21,251 bases of DNA from Verrucomicrobia subdivision 3 bacterium UBA7542. Its GTDB lineage: Bacteria > Verrucomicrobiota > Verrucomicrobiia > Limisphaerales > UBA11358. The notes under the pieces are model-generated. The model made no database searches. It was not told where the DNA came from and saw only the letters and a program-made list of their open reading frames with translations. This document shows, piece by piece, positions 16,462 to 21,251 of the stretch. The position numbers and the translations under genes are program-made. Location: contig DLMG01000352.1 of NCBI GenBank assembly GCA_002479245.1, forward strand, positions 1 through 21,251, written 5' to 3'. Numbering within the stretch: position 1 is the stretch's first letter; each line of letters begins with the position of its first letter.

Positions 16462-18753
16462 GTGATGCCTCGAAGTCGTTGTTTAAAGGCCAACCGTTTT
16501 CCTCGCGGTTGGTTTCAAAATTTCCTTGGGAATACCCTCAAGGATTTAACACCCCGCTGGTGGTTGGCCTTGGGAAGCCTGACGCTTCTCGCCTCGGCCT
16601 CGCCGGTTTTGGCCAATGATGACCTGCTCATTTATTCGGGTTATACCAATGTCGTTTACGGCACGATGACCTACAACAATGGGTGGCAAGATTGGGGCTG
16701 GGTGCCGCATTATGTCACCAATAATCCCAATTATAACGGCACCAACTCCATGGTGTTCGCCGCCAGCAGTAGTTATCAGGCGTGGCATCTGGAGCATGAT
16801 CCGATTGATACGACCCTATATACCAATCTGACGCTCTGGTTGAACGGCGGAACCAATGGCGGACAAACGGTTGGTGTCCAGGCTGAAAAGGGTTCATCAT
16901 GGAAGACCCAGATACAAGTGAAGGCCCCAACCAATAGCTGGCAACAATTCACTTTCTCCCTGGTTTCCCTGGGCGTGGGCAATGTAACCAATCTGCAAGC
17001 GATTGAGATTTGGAATGGTGGCACGTTGCAGTCCAACTTTTATATTGCTGGTATCACGCTTATAGCTGCGCCCACACCCGCAATCGTTCATGTCAGCGTC
17101 AACGCCACGAACCCGGTGCGAACGGTGGACTCCCGGGTGTTCAGCGTCAACACGGCGGCCTGGGACGGTAATCTCGACACACCCACCACGGTTTTCATAT
17201 TGACGAACATGGATAATCAGGCGTTGCGCTGGCCCGGCGGCAGTTGGGGCGATGGCTACCATTGGACCAATGAAGCCTGGATGGATGGGGCGACCAGCGC
17301 GCGAACCTGGGGATCCTTTACCACCAATTTCATCCATGTGGCCACCAACACCCACGCCCAGGTTTACATGATTGCCAATTACGGCAGCAGTACGCCGGCG
17401 GAAGCCGCCTTTGGCGTCCGGATGTGCAACGTGACCAACCACGCGGGCTTCAAGTATTGGGAAATCGGTAATGAAGTCGGCGGCAGTTGGGAGACGGACA
17501 ACAACACCAACGCGCCGTGGCAGCCGCATGACCCTTGGACCTACGCAATGCGGTTCAAGGATTATTACAATCAAATGAAGGCGGTGGACCCGACCATCAA
17601 GATCGGGGCGGTGGCGGACATTACCGAAGACGGCACGGCCAACTACACCAATCATCCGGTCGTCAACCCGCGCACCGGCGTGACGCACAACGGCTGGACG
17701 CCGGTGATGTTGTACACGATGCTGACCAACGGCGTGATTCCCGATTTTCTGATCGAGCACAAATATGCGCCCAACGACGGCGACACCTACAATCTGCTCT
17801 GGACCCAGACCTGGTCTTCGGACGCGGCCAGCCTCCGGCAGATGCTGGTGGATTATCTGGGCAATGCGAACACGAACGTGGAACTCGACTGCACCGAGAA
17901 CGGCTGCGGCGGCGACCGCCAGTCGGTGAGCCTCGTGGGCGGCTTGTTCTGGGCCGACAGCATCGGGCAGATTCTGCAAACCGAGTTCAACTCCCGCCTG
18001 TGGTGGGACCTGCGCAATGGGCAGAGCGGCATCCTTGTTTCCGACAACGCGCTCTACGGCTGGCGCACCGGCTGGTTCACCAATGTCGCCCTGCTCACCA
18101 ACACCGTGCAATTTTACTCCGACGGGGGCATCGTGACCGGCCTGGGGACCGAAGCAACCAATCGTTACCCGACGTTCTACTGTGGCAAGTTGATGCAATA
18201 CTTCGCGCGCGGCGGTGACACGGTGGTTACGGTGACCAACGATTATCAGCTTCTCGGCACCTACGCCGTGCGTCGCACGAACGGGTCTTTGACCATGCTG
18301 GTGGTCAATAAAAGCTCCTACGCCAGCCTCAGCACCGCCATCAACCTTGCCGGTTACGTGCCGTTCTCCAACGCGACCATTTACTCGTATGGCATCCCGC
18401 AGGACAACGCGGCGCGCACCGGCATCGGGTCAATGGACGTTGCACAGACAAATTCCCCGGTCGCCGGCACGAGCTTCAACTATACCTTCGCGCCCTATTC
18501 GGCCACGGTGCTCAGTCTCACGCCGGCAGCACCGTCACTCGTTGTGCTGGCATCGGCGCAAACGGCGCCCAGCCAGTTTGTCTTCCAGCTTCAGGGCCTG
18601 TCGGGAGTACCGTACGTGATTCAGATGTCCACCAATTTGACCTTGACGAATTGGATTGCGATTTCCACCAACACGCCGGCAAGTGGCACGCTCAACCTCA
18701 CCAACACCATGTCGTCCAGCGCGCAGTTCTATCGTGCGGTCTGGCACCCGTAA
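16462..18753 (+). CDS. Secreted alpha-L-arabinofuranosidase-like glycoside hydrolase (GH51-type clan A)
   Basis: The 763-aa protein has a long N-terminal region with a signal-peptide core at 33-51 (LALGSLTLLASASPVLA). Residues 53-201 form a beta-sandwich carbohydrate-binding-like domain. Residues 206-about 690 are a TIM barrel plus C-terminal beta domain. ALRWPGGSWGDGYHW (254-268) and YWEIGNEVGG (332-341) are typical of GH51-like arabinofuranosidases, with Glu338 the likely acid/base. Glu479 in LDCTENGCGG is the likely nucleophile (less sure). The final 75 residues form the module with PYVIQMSTNLTLTNWIAI and FYRAVWHP, shared with the propeller protein. It probably removes arabinose or related sugars from plant polysaccharide outside the cytoplasm. 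The frame opens with GTG at 16462; the ATG directly after (16465), with GGA eight bases upstream, may be the true start. GH39/GH44-like families are alternatives. Confidence 0.8.
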   Translation: MMPRSRCLKANRFPRGWFQNFLGNTLKDLTPRWWLALGSLTLLASASPVLANDDLLIYSGYTNVVYGTMTYNNGWQDWGWVPHYVTNNPNYNGTNSMVFAASSSYQAWHLEHDPIDTTLYTNLTLWLNGGTNGGQTVGVQAEKGSSWKTQIQVKAPTNSWQQFTFSLVSLGVGNVTNLQAIEIWNGGTLQSNFYIAGITLIAAPTPAIVHVSVNATNPVRTVDSRVFSVNTAAWDGNLDTPTTVFILTNMDNQALRWPGGSWGDGYHWTNEAWMDGATSARTWGSFTTNFIHVATNTHAQVYMIANYGSSTPAEAAFGVRMCNVTNHAGFKYWEIGNEVGGSWETDNNTNAPWQPHDPWTYAMRFKDYYNQMKAVDPTIKIGAVADITEDGTANYTNHPVVNPRTGVTHNGWTPVMLYTMLTNGVIPDFLIEHKYAPNDGDTYNLLWTQTWSSDAASLRQMLVDYLGNANTNVELDCTENGCGGDRQSVSLVGGLFWADSIGQILQTEFNSRLWWDLRNGQSGILVSDNALYGWRTGWFTNVALLTNTVQFYSDGGIVTGLGTEATNRYPTFYCGKLMQYFARGGDTVVTVTNDYQLLGTYAVRRTNGSLTMLVVNKSSYASLSTAINLAGYVPFSNATIYSYGIPQDNAARTGIGSMDVAQTNSPVAGTSFNYTFAPYSATVLSLTPAAPSLVVLASAQTAPSQFVFQLQGLSGVPYVIQMSTNLTLTNWIAISTNTPASGTLNLTNTMSSSAQFYRAVWHP

Positions 18754-18783
18754 GCATCGCGGAAGGAACGATAACAACGGAGC

Positions 18784-18801
18784 GCCGAACTCCGATTCGG
18801 C
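18784..18801. terminator. Possible terminator hairpin between convergent genes
   Basis: GCCGAA pairs with TTCGGC around a six-base loop in the 76-bp gap between the stops of the glycoside hydrolase and the esterase. An alternative stem CGGAG/CTCCG (18778-18794) overlaps it. There is no T-run, so termination is only suggested by position. Confidence 0.35.
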
Positions 18802-18829
18802 ACGAATCCGCCACACTTTGAGCTGCTCG

Positions 18830-19990
18830 TCAATTTGCGGGTGGTTGACGGCAGGCTTGCATGAACGACTGCTGCTTCAACCAGGCAATCAACTCATCAG
18901 CCAGGGTGCGATCGTCGGCCACGCGTGGATGGTTCCGGGTCCAGTGCGTGAAAATAAAATGACTGATGCCTTGATCGGTTGCTTCAAGTTGAGTTGCGGC
19001 GGATTCCCAGGCCTGCCGCAGGAGTTCACTTTGCGCGCCGCCGTACATCCCCCCGCGCAGGAGCACGATGTGGGCGGACGGATATGCCGCGCGGATGGCG
19101 CGGATGAGCGCGATATAGCCGTCGGTGTAGCCTGCGGGAAACGGTTGTCCGTGGGCCTTGGGATAGGAATCGTCGTTTTCACCAAAGTTCACAAAGATGA
19201 CTTGCGGCACCCACTGCATCAGGTCTGCTCGCGGCGATGCCGGGTTGGGATAGATTCTGTCCCAGACCTCGCCGGCTTTTTTGTCAACCCATCCGGTGGC
19301 AATGCCCATGCCGCTGACGGCAATGTTGCGATAATCAGCCGAGAACGCGGCGGCCGTCAGGGCGGTGTAACTGAGGGCGGCGTTGTGCGTGCGGCGATTG
19401 TCCCACTGGTCGGTATCACCATCTTCATTGCACGCGCCTACGGTGATCGAGTCGCCGAAAAATTCCATCCGGAGCCGGTAAACCGGCGCCGGCGGCGCCC
19501 AGGCTTTCTTACCGGCTGCCAATGTAACGCCACGAAAACGGACCGTGCCGGCATCCGCTTCACTGCGCTTGAAGAGCGCCAGGTGATGACGCCCGGGGCC
19601 GAAGCCGGCGCGCGTGGCAGGCTGGGCCGGTTTTCCTTCCCGAACTTCGACGACCGTGTTCGAGCCGTCCACCTCCGCGTTGAAAAAACACTGGCCTTGG
19701 GCATCGTCAAAAAGCAAACCGAGGGTGTTGCCCTCGAAGTCGAGGCTGATGCGGCTGGCCTGCCAGACGATCACCGGCGCATTCGAATTGGAAAAATCAA
19801 ACCGGCCTTCGTAACGGAAGCGCGCATCCGCCGCGGGAATTCGCAGCGTCAGGCGGTTGGTATGCAGTTCCGGCGCGGCCGCTGGTGGCGGGAAATTCTG
19901 CGGTGCGGCTGGACTGGGTCTGAAAGTACAGGCATCCAGCGTCAGCAGCGCGAGAACGAGGCCGATGTGGCGGGCATTGATGATTTTCAT
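18830..19990 (-). CDS. Secreted SGNH/GDSL esterase, CE2-like carbohydrate deacetylase
   Basis: The 386-aa protein starts with a signal peptide ending TLDAC (Cys21). It may be a lipoprotein, although Asp at position -2 of the lipobox is unusual. Residues 45-165 are a beta-rich jelly-roll-like domain (RFDFSNSNAPVIVWQASRI). Residues 172-380 are the SGNH hydrolase: FFGDSITVG with nucleophile Ser181, the Gly of NIAVSGMG (222-229), FGEND (269-273) with Asn272, and a C-terminal His354 in NHPRVADD. The order jelly roll then SGNH is that of carbohydrate esterase family 2, which removes acetyl groups from xylan or mannan. It converges on the arabinofuranosidase-like gene, so the two could act on the same plant polymer. 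The ATG at 19990 has only a weak ribosome site. Confidence 0.85.
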   Translation of the reverse strand: MKIINARHIGLVLALLTLDACTFRPSPAAPQNFPPPAAAPELHTNRLTLRIPAADARFRYEGRFDFSNSNAPVIVWQASRISLDFEGNTLGLLFDDAQGQCFFNAEVDGSNTVVEVREGKPAQPATRAGFGPGRHHLALFKRSEADAGTVRFRGVTLAAGKKAWAPPAPVYRLRMEFFGDSITVGACNEDGDTDQWDNRRTHNAALSYTALTAAAFSADYRNIAVSGMGIATGWVDKKAGEVWDRIYPNPASPRADLMQWVPQVIFVNFGENDDSYPKAHGQPFPAGYTDGYIALIRAIRAAYPSAHIVLLRGGMYGGAQSELLRQAWESAATQLEATDQGISHFIFTHWTRNHPRVADDRTLADELIAWLKQQSFMQACRQPPAN

Positions 19991-20003
19991 CTGCTTGGAC
20001 GAA

Positions 20004-20225
20004 TTAATACCCCTGTTTCAACAGCCAGTAAACCGCGAACATCAGCGCGATACATGCCAGCGACATCAGTAACGCGCTGCTGATTAAAAAAGATGCGGCA
20101 GTCATCGCCACGCCGCCGACAAACGGGATCGTGGCCCGCTGCCGCCAGCCGTAAATCAGATAACCACTGGCAATCGCGCTCCAAATGCACGACGCCCAGA
20201 GATAATGTTCATTGAGTAAATCCAC
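20004..20225 (-). CDS. Small membrane protein of unknown function
   Basis: The 73-aa frame starts with GTG at 20225 and has hydrophobic segments at about 8-26 and 34-70, interrupted by YGWRQRATIPF (25-35). This layout, with an aromatic/basic loop and PF between helices, matches a widespread family of short two- or three-helix proteins of unknown role. It ends 13 bases before the start of the esterase on the same strand, so the two are likely co-transcribed. No function can be inferred. Confidence 0.65.
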   Translation of the reverse strand: MDLLNEHYLWASCIWSAIASGYLIYGWRQRATIPFVGGVAMTAASFLISSALLMSLACIALMFAVYWLLKQGY

Positions 20226-20318
20226 GCTCCGTCATTATGCCGGAACCTGCCGTCGCTGGCCAGCGTCTCCGGCAACGAACTTGTTGGTTTTAGGCACGCA
20301 TCGTGCTAATTTAATGCC

Positions 20319-20528
20319 GTGAACCGGTTCTTTAAGCCCAACCTTAATTTCCGCGGTCGCATGGCGCGCGGCGTCATCGGCACACTGTGTCTCGTTGCCG
20401 GGATTGTCATTGCCGGCGACTATTCGTTGTGGGGGCTGATTTTTGTGGTGGCGGGATTGTTCGCCATTTTTGAATCACTTCGCGGCTGGTGTCTCGTGCG
20501 CGCGTGCGGTGTCAGAACCAGGTTCTAA
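20319..20528 (+). CDS. Small DUF2892/YgaP-type inner-membrane protein
   Basis: The 69-aa protein starts with GTG at 20319. The pattern RGRMARGVIGTLCLVAGIVI, a second helix WGLIFVVAGLFAIFESL and the ending RGWCLVRACGVRTRF fits the DUF2892 family, which ends G-W-C-P-x-x-A-x-x-G in other bacteria. It has two membrane helices. The role is unknown; in YgaP the same helices anchor a rhodanese domain, which is absent here. No ribosome site is evident. It is followed by the peptidase gene after 49 bp on the same strand. Confidence 0.72.
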   Translation: MNRFFKPNLNFRGRMARGVIGTLCLVAGIVIAGDYSLWGLIFVVAGLFAIFESLRGWCLVRACGVRTRF

Positions 20529-20577
20529 GGCGCAAAAATCATTTCCCTCGCGGGGCGCTCATTTATGCTGAAGGCAA

Positions 20578-21251
20578 ATGATTCCCTGGCTTGAGTCGTT
20601 GGCTGATGCCTTGTTCGCCTTGTCGGGAGCGGGGATCGGATTTTGGTTTTCGCGGCTGAAAAAACCTTACTGGACGCTTGGCTATTTCATCCCACTTTCG
20701 TTGATTCTTCTCTACGGTTTTGCCATGCATAAACCCGCGACGTGGTTTGTCCCGCCGATTTCGTGGTTGATGCTGGGCCGCAGGAAATTTGCCGTCATTG
20801 GTTTTGTTGCCACGATGGTTTTGACAACGCCGCTTTCCCGGTTGCCGCGAAAGCGGGATCGTGGCGTAATTTGTGTGCTGATGGCGGTGATTGTTGCTGG
20901 CATGTCCGTTTGGCCGTTTCTCGCGCCTGCGTTCAACCAAAATTATCTTGCCCGGCTTCAGACGAAGATTGATCCAAATGGAATCTGCCGGCAAAGCACC
21001 AGTTACACCTGCGGTCCCGCCACCGCCGTGACCGCCCTTCGCAAACTCGGATTTCCAGCGGAAGAGGGTCAAATTGCGATCCTGTCACATACCACTGCCA
21101 CGACCGGTACGCCGCCGGACATTCTGGCGCAAGTTCTGCAGGAACGTTACGGCAAAGACGGGTTGATCGCTGAATATCACGCATTCAAGTCTGTTTCTGA
21201 ATTGAAAAATGCCGGGCTTACCCTGGCGGTCATCAAGTTCACTTTCATGGT
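20578..21251 (+). CDS. Membrane-anchored C39-type cysteine peptidase, C-terminus cut by window edge
   Basis: The frame is open from an ATG at 20578 to the right edge (224 codons). GAAGG lies just before the start as a ribosome site. Residues 1-118 contain about four hydrophobic segments (10-25, 35-50, 70-84, 98-117). From 137 the sequence CRQSTSYTCGPATAVTALRKLGF gives a C39-like papain-fold start with Gln139 and catalytic Cys145, followed by TTGTPPDILAQVL (175-187). The expected His and Asp/Asn lie beyond the window. C39 domains cleave double-glycine leader peptides in bacteriocin exporters, but stand-alone membrane versions without an ABC transporter, as here, have no settled role. No leader-peptide gene is seen nearby. 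Confidence 0.75.
   Translation, partial: MIPWLESLADALFALSGAGIGFWFSRLKKPYWTLGYFIPLSLILLYGFAMHKPATWFVPPISWLMLGRRKFAVIGFVATMVLTTPLSRLPRKRDRGVICVLMAVIVAGMSVWPFLAPAFNQNYLARLQTKIDPNGICRQSTSYTCGPATAVTALRKLGFPAEEGQIAILSHTTATTGTPPDILAQVLQERYGKDGLIAEYHAFKSVSELKNAGLTLAVIKFTFM

Noticed and set aside
16897..18198. 433-codon minus-strand frame opposite the arabinofuranosidase-like gene
   Set aside because: No domain or ribosome site; the plus-strand protein has catalytic motifs and conserved modules.

Overview
The window is GC-rich bacterial DNA with long, tightly placed genes for secreted carbohydrate-active and cell-surface proteins, weak Shine-Dalgarno sites and several probable GTG or TTG starts. Two secreted proteins end in the same module (pattern Y-I/V-I-Q-x-S-T-N-L-x-x-W, then F-Y-R-A). 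I know this tail as typical of Verrucomicrobiota of the Pedosphaera/Limisphaerales type. That assignment is an inference from protein style; no rRNA or marker gene was compared.

Layout, left to right. (1) 1-2311, minus strand: a secreted clan-A glycoside hydrolase that runs off the left edge, preceded by an M48 zinc metalloprotease. (2) 2417-4749: an FHA / zinc-binding / multi-pass membrane protein converging on a multi-pass membrane protein, with a hairpin between their stops. (3) 5048-7498: a secreted protein of 14 propeller-type repeats. (4) 7636-9400: enolase with a good sigma-70 promoter, then a small retropepsin-like protein whose catalytic Asp is Asn. (5) 9401-9798: a gene-free stretch with a second copy of the enolase 3' end, a perfect 34-bp palindrome and a structured repeat. 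(6) 9799-16003, minus strand: a probable operon of a small unknown protein, a 1055-aa secreted TPR / CBM9 / LamG protein, a histidine kinase with a very large external domain, and an OmpR-type response regulator. (7) 16004-16461: a further decayed enolase tail followed by a second copy of the structured repeat. (8) 16462-18753: a secreted arabinofuranosidase-like glycoside hydrolase, converging on a CE2-like SGNH esterase preceded by a small membrane protein (18830-20225, minus). (9) 20319-21251: a DUF2892-type small membrane protein and a membrane-anchored C39-type cysteine peptidase cut by the right edge.

The two glycoside hydrolases and the SGNH esterase suggest use of plant-type polysaccharide. 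The kinase/regulator pair next to a carbohydrate-binding surface protein is a plausible sensor for it, but that is inference.

The most unusual signal is the enolase tail. A 117-bp copy 3' of the protease gene differs from the real eno end at 11 sites, 9 of them synonymous, so it derives from a functional but diverged eno. A second, more decayed tail lies about 6.6 kb away. Both remnants are followed by the same roughly 100-bp element of three consecutive hairpins, the last terminator-like. This points to a dispersed composite repeat, or to an insertion that rebuilt the eno 3' end.
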